A stretch of 8,038 nucleotides of DNA from JAEZKC01 sp046538945 (GCA_046538945.1 JBKHHW010000143.1:1-8038), one strand, 5' to 3'. Numbered from the stretch's first letter, positions 1 through 6,667 are shown. A program made the numbers and translations. The notes: generated by a model not told the origin, from the letters alone.

Positions 1-85
1 TCAACGGCGGGTTCTCCGCACCATTTCCTGCTTACAGAAATGTTTTTTGGACTCTTTAGGAATTCCGGTTCAGGAACTATCCTTA

Positions 86-97
86 TTATACGTATAA
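86..97. promoter_or_regulatory. 12-bp perfect palindrome overlapping a TATAAT box
   Basis: TTATACGTATAA is its own reverse complement. On the minus strand the hexamer TATAAT (positions 90 down to 85) overlaps its left half, a possible -10 box for a gene lying to the left of the window. No TTGACA-like -35 box sits 16-18 bp upstream on that strand. A repressor-type operator over a promoter is one reading, but AT-rich palindromes of this size also arise by chance. Nothing else in bases 1-194 supports a gene. Confidence 0.25.
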
Positions 98-194
98 AAG
101 GGGGAAAAGAAGATTAGAACCGATGCGTCGACACATATCAGTCATACAGGAAAGTACAATAGGAGGTATAAAGCTTTGATTCAATATAACTGCA

Positions 195-229
195 GTGAAA
201 AGGGGAGCCTGTGCTCCCCTGCTTTTCAC
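195..229 (-). terminator. Rho-independent terminator of dnaK
   Basis: The hairpin begins at the base next to the dnaK stop codon. The inner stem pairs GGGGAGC (202-208) with GCTCCCC (213-219) around a 4-base loop. An outer stem pairs GTGAAAA (195-201) with TTTTCAC (223-229), with a 3-base bulge. Read on the minus strand the GC-rich stem is followed directly by TTTTCAC, the usual U-run. It ends the dnaK transcript, so no downstream dnaJ is expected on the same message unless there is readthrough. Confidence 0.8.
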
Positions 230-2191
230 CTATTTATCATCCACCACTTCGAAATCGGCATCCACCGCACCGTCATCTCCGTCGCCGCGGTCTTTTTTCT
301 GACCGCCCTGCTGCCCAGATTCGGATGGTCCCTCCTGAGGTCCTCCGGGCTGGGGTCCCCCGGCAGCACCACCCTGAGCTGCTCCTCCGGCATTCTTGTA
401 CATTGCCTCGGCCATGGCATGAGAGGCCTTGGTGAGCGATTCGATGCTGTTTTTGATAGCCTCAGTATCCTCGCTCTTGGCTTTCTCCTTGAGATCATCA
501 AGCGCTGCCTGGATTTTGGACTTGTCCTCGTCGGAAACCTTGCCGTCAAGCTCGGAAAGAGTCTTTTCGGTCTGGTAGATAAGCTGGTCTGCCTGATTCT
601 TGACATCAACCCGTTCTTTTTCCGCTTTGTCCTTAGCCGCATTGGCTTCAGCTTCCTTGACCATACGATCGATATCACTTTCAGAAAGCCCGCTGGATGA
701 TTCGATTCTTATCTGCTGCTGCTTTCCGGTTCCCAGGTCCTTCGCACTCACATTGAGGATACCATTGGCATCGATATCGAAAGCAACCTCTACCTGAGGC
801 ACCCCGCGCGGTGCAGGGGGAATACCGATAAGATCGAATTTTCCAAGCAATCTGTTGTGAGCGGCCATTTCACGCTCACCCTGATAAACCATTATCGTCA
901 CCGCCGTCTGATTGTCAGCCGCGGTTGAGAAGACCTGGCTTTTCTTTGTGGGAATAGTGGTGTTGCGCTCTATAAGCTTGGTCATCACTCCACCCAGCGT
1001 TTCGATACCCAGAGAGAGAGGTGTGACATCGAGCAGAAGAACATCCTTCACACTTTCATCACCGCCCAGAATCGCACCCTGGATTCCTGCACCCACGGCA
1101 ACGACCTCGTCGGGATTCACTCCTTTGTGAGGAGTCTTGCCGAAGATTTCTTCGACTTTACGCTGAACGGCAGGGATACGGGTGGTACCTCCCACCAGAA
1201 TCACCTCGTCGATCTCCCGGGCACTCAGTTTCGCATCGGCCAGAGCCTTTTTGCAGGGCTCCACCGTACGCTCGATGAGATCACCGACCAGCTGCTCGAA
1301 CTTGGACCTGTTGATATTCATGTCCAGATGACGGGGGCCACTTGCATCGGCGGTGATGAACGGCAGGTTGATATTGGCCTGCATTGCGGACGACAGCTCC
1401 ACCTTGGCCTTTTCCGCGGCCTCTTTGAGGCGCTGCAGAGCCATCCTGTCCTCTCTGAGATCAATACCGTTTGAAGACTTGAAGTCCTCTGCAATGTGAT
1501 CTATGAGCACTTTGTCGAAATCGTCACCACCCAAGTGTGTATCCCCGTTGGTGGATTTCACTTCGAAAACACCCTCACCGATTTCGAGAATGGAAATATC
1601 GAACGTTCCACCACCCAGGTCGAAAACCGCGATCTTCTCGTTCTTTTTCTTTTCCAGTCCGTAGGCAAGAGAAGCGGCTGTAGGTTCGTTTATAATACGC
1701 TTGACATCCAGACCGGCGATTTTGCCTGCATCCTTTGTGGCCTGACGCTGTGCATCGTTGAAATAAGCGGGAACAGTGATAACCGCCTCCGTCACCTCCT
1801 CACCCAGGTATTCTTCAGCTGATTTCTTCAAGTACTGCAGAATCATGGCGGAGATCTCCGGGGGCGTATACTCATGATCCTGAACTTTAACCTTTACCGG
1901 ATCATCCTGGCCCCCGACCACGTTGTAGGGAACCCGTGTCTCCTCGGAGTGAACCTCGCTGTGACGCCGCCCCATGAATCTTTTAATCGAATAAATCGTG
2001 TTCTCGGGGTTGGTGACTGCCTGACGCTTGGCAATGGCTCCCACCAGACGCTCTCCTGTTTTGGAGAAAGCCACAATCGAAGGTGTTGTACGCCCGCCCT
2101 CAGGATTGGGGATCACCACCGGTTTTCCCGCCTCCATAACAGCCACACACGAGTTGGTGGTTCCAAGATCTATTCCAATGATTTTCCCCAT
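230..2191 (-). CDS. dnaK: Molecular chaperone DnaK (Hsp70)
   Basis: ATP-dependent Hsp70 chaperone of the cytoplasm. It binds exposed hydrophobic peptides and works in a cycle with DnaJ and GrpE. The 653-residue product is close to the usual ~640. The nucleotide-binding domain (about 1-380) shows IDLGTTNS at 7-14, K70, NEPTAA at 168-173, DLGGGTFD at 191-198 and VGGTTRIP at 333-340. The interdomain linker DVLLLDVTPLSLGIET lies at 383-398, followed by the substrate-binding domain to about 500, the helical lid, a Gly/Gln-rich segment at about 602-632, and a DADFEVVDDK tail of the type that ends many bacterial DnaKs. The frame is open seven codons further upstream to position 2212, but the ATG at 2191 has AGGAGG four bases away and begins the canonical MGKIIGIDLG. 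The gene is monocistronic, between a terminator at 195-229 and the glycosyltransferase terminator upstream. grpE and dnaJ are not in this window. Confidence 0.97.
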   Translation of the reverse strand: MGKIIGIDLGTTNSCVAVMEAGKPVVIPNPEGGRTTPSIVAFSKTGERLVGAIAKRQAVTNPENTIYSIKRFMGRRHSEVHSEETRVPYNVVGGQDDPVKVKVQDHEYTPPEISAMILQYLKKSAEEYLGEEVTEAVITVPAYFNDAQRQATKDAGKIAGLDVKRIINEPTAASLAYGLEKKKNEKIAVFDLGGGTFDISILEIGEGVFEVKSTNGDTHLGGDDFDKVLIDHIAEDFKSSNGIDLREDRMALQRLKEAAEKAKVELSSAMQANINLPFITADASGPRHLDMNINRSKFEQLVGDLIERTVEPCKKALADAKLSAREIDEVILVGGTTRIPAVQRKVEEIFGKTPHKGVNPDEVVAVGAGIQGAILGGDESVKDVLLLDVTPLSLGIETLGGVMTKLIERNTTIPTKKSQVFSTAADNQTAVTIMVYQGEREMAAHNRLLGKFDLIGIPPAPRGVPQVEVAFDIDANGILNVSAKDLGTGKQQQIRIESSSGLSESDIDRMVKEAEANAAKDKAEKERVDVKNQADQLIYQTEKTLSELDGKVSDEDKSKIQAALDDLKEKAKSEDTEAIKNSIESLTKASHAMAEAMYKNAGGAAQGGAAGGPQPGGPQEGPSESGQQGGQKKDRGDGDDGAVDADFEVVDDK

Positions 2192-2195
2192 AGTA

Positions 2196-2202
2196 TCCTC
2201 CT
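2196..2202 (-). promoter_or_regulatory. Ribosome binding site of dnaK
   Basis: AGGAGGA on the minus strand lies four bases before the ATG at 2191. It decides the start in favour of MGKIIGIDLG over the ATG seven codons upstream, which has no such site. Confidence 0.85.
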
Positions 2203-2249
2203 GATGCTTCAAGTTTATGATTTAATGATTTGTTTTCGGAGTTATTAAT

Positions 2250-2396
2250 CCAATCAACATCCGTGCCAATCAGTTTTTCGGCTTAAATCGAGCGTATGTG
2301 GTGATAGCAGCCAACCCGGGGAAGCAAATTCATTCCATATTGAATCGGGTGTTTCAAAATGGAACGGAAGAAGTGCGGCGAGTGGAGACTGATTGG
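2250..2396. repeat. Three TGATTGG words upstream of dnaK
   Basis: On the minus strand TGATTGG occurs at 2272-2266 and 2256-2250, as direct repeats 16 bp apart that overlap the sigma-54-like element. A third copy lies on the plus strand at 2390-2396. It forms a 9-bp inverted repeat, ACTGATTGG (2388-2396) against CCAATCAGT (2266-2274). The arrangement would suit a DNA-binding regulator, but chance cannot be ruled out by eye. Confidence 0.3.
2253..2269 (-). promoter_or_regulatory. Candidate dnaK promoter, sigma-54-like element
   Basis: The minus strand reads TTGGCACG-GATG-TTGAT. The sigma-54 consensus is TTGGCACG-N4-TTGCA, so the -24 half is perfect and the spacing is right. The -12 half has GA where GC is nearly invariant, which weakens the call. 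A start site about 12 bases downstream would give a leader of roughly 50 bases before the ATG. TTGGCA could instead serve as a sigma-70 -35 box, but the hexamer 16 bases on (TAATAA) is a poor -10. No CIRCE operator and no clear sigma-32 promoter are visible between 2192 and 2406. Confidence 0.3.
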
Positions 2397-2408
2397 GGCG
2401 GAAAATGA

Positions 2409-2432
2409 AAGGGACGACAGCCGCCGTCCCTT
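2409..2432 (-). terminator. Rho-independent terminator after the glycosyltransferase
   Basis: AAGGGACG (2409-2416) pairs perfectly with CGTCCCTT (2425-2432) around an 8-base loop, five bases past the glycosyltransferase stop codon. On the minus strand the stem runs into TTTCATTTTC, a U-rich tail broken by CA. It separates this gene from dnaK. Confidence 0.75.
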
Positions 2433-2437
2433 CAGAA

Positions 2438-3961
2438 TCAATTCGATTTTACAATGGCCAGTTTTCGACTGATTTTGAGATCTATAGTCTCGGGTCGCCG
2501 GAAGTGAACAATGGAAAGAACACCCACAAACAGAAAACCGGATGCATACAGTGCCAGAAACGGCGAAACGAGGAAATTGGTATAGCCCATGAATATCTTC
2601 AGACCCGCAAAACAGTAAAGACCGATCAGTATTTCCACGATACAGGTGATATCCTTGATCGGCTTGTAACCGACTCTGCTGTTGGCCTGACCCTTTTTGG
2701 GTGTCCTGTGGAATGGTGAATTCTTCTTCAATATGGCCTCCAACACCGCTTTTCCGTTATTGACAGCCAGTCCGGTTCCGATGAGCATCATGGCGGGAAT
2801 GAGAAAAAACTGCTTTCGGATTTTGTTTCCGATGTAATGCTGGGAAACCATATACATCGTGGAGGGGCCGCTGGTAGCCAGAACCATGGCGACGATAATA
2901 CATGCCATCCATACCGGCGCAAGGGAGATTTTCACAAAAAACAGTACAGGCATGGTCAGGAGTGCCAACATGAGCATGAGAGGATGCACCACATAATGTG
3001 TCAGATGCAACACCGCCTGAATGAATTTAAAGGGCGAGACCTTTTCCTTTACAAGCAGAGGTATGATCTTTATGGCTGTCTGAATCGAGCCCTTCGCCCA
3101 CCTGAACTGCTGATTTTTGAACGCGTTCACATCTTCGGGAATCTCAGCGGGAACCGCCAGTTCGGGTACGTATTCGGTTTGCCACCCGGCCAGCTGCATC
3201 CGGTAGGAAAGATCCATATCTTCGGTCAGGGTGTCATGCTGCCAGCCGCCGCTTGTTTCTATCGCTTTGCGGCGGAAGACACCTGCAGTACCGTTGAAAT
3301 TCATGAAAAGGTTGTTCCAGGACCGGGCCGCCTGCTCGATCATGAAATGACCGTCGATCCCCATGGCCTGACCGCGGGTGATAAGAGATGCGTTTTTATT
3401 CAAATGAGTCCAGCGTCCCTGAACCAAACCAAGCTTTGGCCTGTCCACAAAAAACGCCACTGATTTTTTAAGAAAATCCACAGTAGGTACGAAATCGGCA
3501 TCGAAAATGGCCACAAATTCCGCATCGGTGTAATCAAGACCGTTCTGAAGAGCTCCAGCTTTGAAACCGGTACGGTCGACTCGACGGACCACCTGTATAT
3601 CATACCCCGCTTTTTTAAGATTGTCCACAGTCTGATCCACATACTCTCTTGTCTCATCAGTACTGTCATCCAGCACCTGGATATGATGTCGCGAACGGGG
3701 GTAATCCATGGCGGCAACCGCTTCGATGACTCTGCAAGCCACCATTTTTTCATTGTACATGGGCAGCTGAGTGACTACTTTGGGATACGCCGATTCATCC
3801 TCGACAGAATAGTAGTACTTCATGGTCTCGCGTTGAGCCTGAAGCTTTCCCTTTCTTTTCCGGAGGAAAAGAAAGGTAAGGATGTAGCACTGCACGCCGT
3901 AGGCGAGAAGGATAGCGGAGCAGATCACGTAGAGAGCGCACACGATAAAGAGGGCGAACAT
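2438..3961 (-). CDS. Membrane processive family-2 glycosyltransferase (cellulose-synthase/CSLA-like)
   Basis: Inner-membrane GT2 enzyme of 507 residues that should polymerise a beta-linked glycan from a nucleotide sugar on the cytoplasmic face. An N-terminal membrane segment (about 3-33) precedes the catalytic domain. That domain has QLPMYNE at 65-71, DDS at 98-100, the DxD motif D154-A-D156, TED at 246-248 and Q284-QF-R287-W288, the full D,D,D,QxxRW signature of processive synthases. About four or five hydrophobic segments follow (roughly 318-345, 350-372, 385-400, 440-458, 463-486). SPFHRTPKK at 415-423 is a cytoplasmic motif common in this subgroup, which resembles CSLA/glucomannan synthase more than BcsA. 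No PilZ domain is present, so c-di-GMP control through such a domain is not expected. No BcsB-like partner or export gene lies nearby, so the polymer cannot be named. The reading frame ends with TGA, and a second in-frame TGA follows one codon later. Confidence 0.88.
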   Translation of the reverse strand: MFALFIVCALYVICSAILLAYGVQCYILTFLFLRKRKGKLQAQRETMKYYYSVEDESAYPKVVTQLPMYNEKMVACRVIEAVAAMDYPRSRHHIQVLDDSTDETREYVDQTVDNLKKAGYDIQVVRRVDRTGFKAGALQNGLDYTDAEFVAIFDADFVPTVDFLKKSVAFFVDRPKLGLVQGRWTHLNKNASLITRGQAMGIDGHFMIEQAARSWNNLFMNFNGTAGVFRRKAIETSGGWQHDTLTEDMDLSYRMQLAGWQTEYVPELAVPAEIPEDVNAFKNQQFRWAKGSIQTAIKIIPLLVKEKVSPFKFIQAVLHLTHYVVHPLMLMLALLTMPVLFFVKISLAPVWMACIIVAMVLATSGPSTMYMVSQHYIGNKIRKQFFLIPAMMLIGTGLAVNNGKAVLEAILKKNSPFHRTPKKGQANSRVGYKPIKDITCIVEILIGLYCFAGLKIFMGYTNFLVSPFLALYASGFLFVGVLSIVHFRRPETIDLKISRKLAIVKSN

Positions 3962-3991
3962 AAAAAAAACCTTTTTTGAGCACCGAAAAGG
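3962..3991 (-). promoter_or_regulatory. Glycosyltransferase ribosome binding site with T8 spacer and hairpin
   Basis: On the minus strand the only Shine-Dalgarno-like sequence is AAAAAAGG. Exactly eight Ts (the A-run 3962-3969) separate it from the ATG. The GG and the As before it can pair as AAAAGG (3975-3970 side) with CCTTTT (3991-3986 side), which would bury the site in a 6-bp hairpin. The weak site and the homopolymer spacer suggest poor or variable translation; this is inference. Confidence 0.4.
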
Positions 3992-4094
3992 ACAACTCTT
4001 GAGAATGTAAAAAAATGAGTCCTAAATATAATATCTGCAATAAGAAAGTACATTTTTTCTAAAGGTATCTTTTTTTTTCCAAATATTCATTCCG
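3992..4094. other. Homopolymer-rich spacer between recG and the glycosyltransferase
   Basis: This stretch has runs of A7 (4009-4015), T6 (4053-4058) and T9 (4070-4078). On the minus strand TATTAT (4033-4028) is a possible -10 box for the glycosyltransferase, but no good -35 box accompanies it. I see no convincing terminator for recG, so the two genes may share a transcript. No small gene is supported. Confidence 0.4.
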
Positions 4095-6101
4095 TCACAG
4101 CCGCTTGAAGAGAATTTCCGTTTCCCGTAGAATTTCTCTGAAAAGTTCAGCATCTTCCAGGATATCGGCCATGCGCAAATCATCCCACCCTGATTGACGA
4201 TATCCGTTGACTTCCCCCGGACCTCGGTTGTGCAGATCCCATTGGGCCAACTTGAAACCGTCCTGACATCCACAAAGATAGCGGAGTCGTTCAGACACTT
4301 TGTCATCGGCTGTTTCCTCCGGCAGAAGAAAGCAGTACGATTCCCTAGACCCCCTGCCAACCCGCCCCCGGATCTGATGAAGCTGCGCCAGACCAAAACG
4401 CTCCGCGTTTTCTATCACCACTACCGATGCGTCTTTTATGTCCACACCAACTTCAACAATACTGGTGCAGACCAGCAATCCGCCTTCTCCCCCTTTGAAA
4501 CGGTCCATCACTTCTTCCCGCTCAGAAAAGGACATCCGTCCATGCAACTTGTCCATCGGTACAGACCCAAGAATTCCTTTCTTCAACCGGGCGGAAACGG
4601 AATCGACTGTTTTCAGTTGAGTTTCACCACCTTCCTGCTCATCGATCCTTGGCACTACATAAAACACCCTGGCGCCCGTCATGATCTGCTCATAAATGAA
4701 GTTCTCCATGTCGGACCGCTTCCCATCCGGAACAATATGCGTAGAAACAGGCCGGCGCCCGGAGGGATTCTCGATTTCCAGCACATCCAGATCACCATAA
4801 AGGGTTCTGGCAAGAGTCTGAGGAATAGGAGTGGCGGACATGAGGAGAAAATCACTGCGGGCGTCCTTTTCCTGAAGAGCAAGCCTCTGGGCGGCACCGA
4901 ACTTATGCTGTTCGTCAATGACTGTCATTCCGAGCTTTCCGAATTTCACTGACGGCATGAAAAGAGCGTGCGTACCCACCACAAACTGCAGTTCTCCCGA
5001 TGCAAGGTCCCTGAGTACTCTGTTTCTGTCCTTTCCGCCGGAAGCACCCAGAAACTCCACTCTTATCCCAAGCTCTCTTAAATAACCACCCAGAACATAC
5101 AGTGTCTGTCTTGCAAGCACATCGGTGGGAGTCATCCAGGCAACCTGATATCCCGAGTTGAGAGCCGGAAGACAGGCGAAGAGTGCAGTCACGGTCTTAC
5201 CGGAACCGACATCACCCTGAAGCAGCCGGTGCATTCTTGAATTCGAGGCGGCATCAGAGTAAAGGATCTGCACCGCTTTCTTCTGAGACGGTGTTAGTGT
5301 AAACGGAAGCAGTTCTTCAAGCTTCTGATCCAAATCGCCGGGAAACAGACTCCGTCCGGGAAGAGCGAATTTCCTTCTGTTCCAGCGCAGCGAGAGTGCG
5401 AGTTTATACAATTCCTCATATTTCAACCTCTGCCTGTAGTTTTGAAGTTGAGATAGATCCACGGGCTGGTGAATTTTCCGCAAACACTCTTCAAGAGGTG
5501 GAAAGTTGTGCTTTTTCTCGATATTCTGAGGAAGAACCTTGGGGTAGTTTTTGAGATTTTTAAAAACCCAGCCTATGGACTTATGCAGAATTTTCTGAGT
5601 AAGTCCAGCTTCCCTCATCACTTCCTTAATGGAGTACACGGGATAGAAAGGCGATAGAGTCTCTTCAGAGGAGACTTTTTCCACCAGCGGATGAACCATT
5701 TGGTAATGGCCGTAAAAAGTTACTTTTCCGGTCAGTACAACCTGATCTCCGGCTTTAAGGCTTCTGGAAATGAAAGAAACCCCCTGAAACCACACCGCCT
5801 CCAGCTTCCCGCTGCGGTCTTCAACGGCTATTCTGAAGCGCGGCCTTCTGCCCCGCTCCAGGCGGGCCCGGGTAACGGACCCGCTGATAGTGATCACCTC
5901 GTCTCTGAATTTTTCCACTTCGCTCAAGAACGTCACTTCGGAGCGGTCAATATATTTTAAAGGATAGTAGTACAGCAGATCACCGATAGTCGATAACCCC
6001 GCACCCCGAAGAGCATCGAGGCGTTTAGGACCAAAACCGGGAACAGAAGAGAGTGGAGAGAGAAAATCCAGTTTGGAAGTTCTTTTTACCTCAGGTGCCA
6101 T
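4095..6101 (-). CDS. recG: ATP-dependent DNA helicase RecG
   Basis: Monomeric superfamily-2 DNA helicase/translocase that remodels stalled replication forks, branch-migrates Holliday junctions and unwinds R-loops. The 668 residues compare with about 690 in E. coli. The N-terminal wedge domain has an HhH-like PGFGPKRLDAL (21-31) and an OB-fold (about 70-145) including QMVHP at 134-138. Helicase motifs follow in order: LPFTLTPSQ 265-273, Walker A GDVGSGKT 296-303, TPTDVLARQ 324-332, DEQH 396-399, SATPIP 422-427, FYVVPRIDE 480-488, EVGVDI 550-555 and QIRGRVGRG 576-584. The RecG-specific TRG region reads NRGPGEVNGYRQSG at 625-638. After motif III the common YGDLDLSVIDELPPGR reads YGDLDVLEIENPSGR here, one residue shorter. 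The ATG at 6101 is the only ATG before the wedge domain, and an in-frame TAG lies five codons upstream. No Shine-Dalgarno precedes it. Confidence 0.97.
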   Translation of the reverse strand: MAPEVKRTSKLDFLSPLSSVPGFGPKRLDALRGAGLSTIGDLLYYYPLKYIDRSEVTFLSEVEKFRDEVITISGSVTRARLERGRRPRFRIAVEDRSGKLEAVWFQGVSFISRSLKAGDQVVLTGKVTFYGHYQMVHPLVEKVSSEETLSPFYPVYSIKEVMREAGLTQKILHKSIGWVFKNLKNYPKVLPQNIEKKHNFPPLEECLRKIHQPVDLSQLQNYRQRLKYEELYKLALSLRWNRRKFALPGRSLFPGDLDQKLEELLPFTLTPSQKKAVQILYSDAASNSRMHRLLQGDVGSGKTVTALFACLPALNSGYQVAWMTPTDVLARQTLYVLGGYLRELGIRVEFLGASGGKDRNRVLRDLASGELQFVVGTHALFMPSVKFGKLGMTVIDEQHKFGAAQRLALQEKDARSDFLLMSATPIPQTLARTLYGDLDVLEIENPSGRRPVSTHIVPDGKRSDMENFIYEQIMTGARVFYVVPRIDEQEGGETQLKTVDSVSARLKKGILGSVPMDKLHGRMSFSEREEVMDRFKGGEGGLLVCTSIVEVGVDIKDASVVVIENAERFGLAQLHQIRGRVGRGSRESYCFLLPEETADDKVSERLRYLCGCQDGFKLAQWDLHNRGPGEVNGYRQSGWDDLRMADILEDAELFREILRETEILFKRL

Positions 6102-6107
6102 TGGGTT

Positions 6108-6113
6108 AATATA
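6108..6113 (-). promoter_or_regulatory. Possible -10 box for a leaderless recG mRNA
   Basis: TATATT on the minus strand ends six bases before the A of the recG ATG, the spacing expected if transcription starts on that A. The bases before the ATG (ATATTAACCCA) have no purine-rich ribosome binding site. The -35 position is weak (GGCATC at 17 bp). Position and the missing Shine-Dalgarno fit each other, but this is a hypothesis. Confidence 0.3.
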
Positions 6114-6198
6114 CTATTCTCACCTGAACAGATGCCGGTACAGTTTTCAAAACGGGAAAATATGCTGACTTGATGTAAAACCAGGGTAGGACAACAAA

Positions 6199-6236
6199 AA
6201 ATGGGTTTTCGGTTCGTTTAGACCGAAAGCCCATTT
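6199..6236 (-). terminator. Terminator of the 75-residue gene
   Basis: A 15-bp inverted repeat pairs 6199-6213 with 6222-6236 around an 8-base loop, 16 bases after the stop codon. On the minus strand the stem has a single C-A mismatch and runs straight into TTTTTTG. On the plus strand the same position forms a U-G pair but no U-run follows, so minus-strand termination is the likelier use. Confidence 0.8.
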
Positions 6237-6252
6237 CTCAGGTTCTATGACC

Positions 6253-6480
6253 CTATTCCAGATTTTCCTTTACGGAATCTTTCTCTGAACCGCGCGCACG
6301 AACTTTACCTTCCATGTCTTCGACGCTCAGCTTGATGTTTCCCCTTCCATCGGGAGTATACTCGATGGTACCCACCTGTTTTCCTTCGTAGTAGACAGGC
6401 TGTTCACCCTGAGTCTTTTCCGGAAAATGAGGTGTGGCTGCAAGGTGGAAATATCCTACTACAGTTTCATAAGGTTCCAT
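6253..6480 (-). CDS. Small protein of unknown function, 75 residues
   Basis: I do not recognise this family. The product is soluble and charged, with no signal peptide, membrane segment or cysteine. Its N-terminal third holds YETVVGYFHLAATPHFP. Then GKQVGTIEYTPDGRGNIKL (33-51) looks like two beta strands joined by an Asp-Gly turn, and a charged tail ends in SVKENLE. The start at ATG 6480 is preceded by GGAGGGAGG seven bases away. A TTG six codons upstream lies inside that site and is rejected. It has its own -10-like box and terminator, so it appears to be a single-gene unit between mlaE and recG. The very strong ribosome binding site suggests an actively translated gene. Function is unknown. 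Confidence 0.75.
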   Translation of the reverse strand: MEPYETVVGYFHLAATPHFPEKTQGEQPVYYEGKQVGTIEYTPDGRGNIKLSVEDMEGKVRARGSEKDSVKENLE

Positions 6481-6486
6481 GATTCC

Positions 6487-6496
6487 ACCTCCCTCC
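6487..6496 (-). promoter_or_regulatory. Strong ribosome binding site of the 75-residue gene
   Basis: GGAGGGAGGT on the minus strand lies six bases before the ATG at 6480. It supports that start and argues that the short frame is real. Confidence 0.75.
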
Positions 6497-6510
6497 AAAC
6501 ATAATAAGAA

Positions 6511-6543
6511 ACCGAAACGATCTCGGTAATCCCTTATAGTATA
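6511..6543 (-). promoter_or_regulatory. Candidate promoter and leader hairpin of the 75-residue gene
   Basis: TATACT (6543-6538, minus strand) matches five of six -10 positions. No clear -35 box is seen at 16-18 bp. A start near 6531 would give a leader of about 50 bases. That leader contains the small hairpin ACCGA (6527-6523) with TCGGT (6515-6511), 7-base loop, just upstream of the ribosome binding site. Confidence 0.35.
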
Positions 6544-6585
6544 ACGGTGAGCGGGTGGTATATATTTAAGGTAGAGAAGAATCGG

Positions 6586-6615
6586 GGAAAAAGTAACCTA
6601 AATGTACCTTTTTCC
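6586..6615. repeat. Inverted repeat GGAAAAAG / CTTTTTCC
   Basis: GGAAAAAG (6586-6593) and CTTTTTCC (6608-6615) are perfect 8-bp complements around 14 bases. Neither strand follows the stem with a U-run. It may be a hairpin in the mlaE 3' untranslated region or upstream of the 75-residue gene. Confidence 0.4.
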
Positions 6616-6667
6616 GAGGCACAAATCATGATATATTTCTATTGAAATCAGAAATGATTTCGGCCTC
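6616..6667. repeat. 52-base imperfect inverted repeat with an alternative inner hairpin
   Basis: GAGGC-AC-AAATCAT (6616-6629) is complementary to ATGATTT-CG-GCCTC (6654-6667), twelve of fourteen positions with a 2x2 internal loop. The right arm also takes part in a competing hairpin, GAAATCA (6644-6650) with TGATTTC (6655-6661), closed by a GAAA tetraloop on the plus strand. The two folds cannot form together. It directly abuts the inverted repeat at 6586-6615. Confidence 0.45.

Noticed and set aside
1..24. Seven-codon minus-strand frame MVRRTRR with four Arg, like an arginine leader peptide
   Set aside because: The AGGA before it is only two bases from the ATG, and nothing downstream is visible to test attenuation.
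40..117. 25-codon plus-strand frame starting ATG TTT TTT GGA
   Set aside because: No ribosome binding site and no distinctive sequence; consistent with chance.
176..700. 174-codon plus-strand open frame over the dnaK 3' end
   Set aside because: It is fully antisense to conserved dnaK codons, starts with TTG and crosses the dnaK terminator. The translation is low in recognisable motifs. A shadow frame is far likelier despite the good AGGAGG.
2192..2406. CIRCE operator or sigma-32 promoter for dnaK
   Set aside because: Searched for TTAGCACTC-N9-GAGTGCTAA and CTTGAAA with CCCCAT; neither is present in acceptable form.
2837..3463. Long plus-strand open frame opposite the glycosyltransferase
   Set aside because: It lies wholly over conserved catalytic codons of the minus-strand gene, lacks a start signal and has no recognisable motif.
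4194..4952. 252-codon plus-strand open frame opposite recG
   Set aside because: It mirrors the helicase C-terminal motifs on the other strand; no start signal and no family resemblance.
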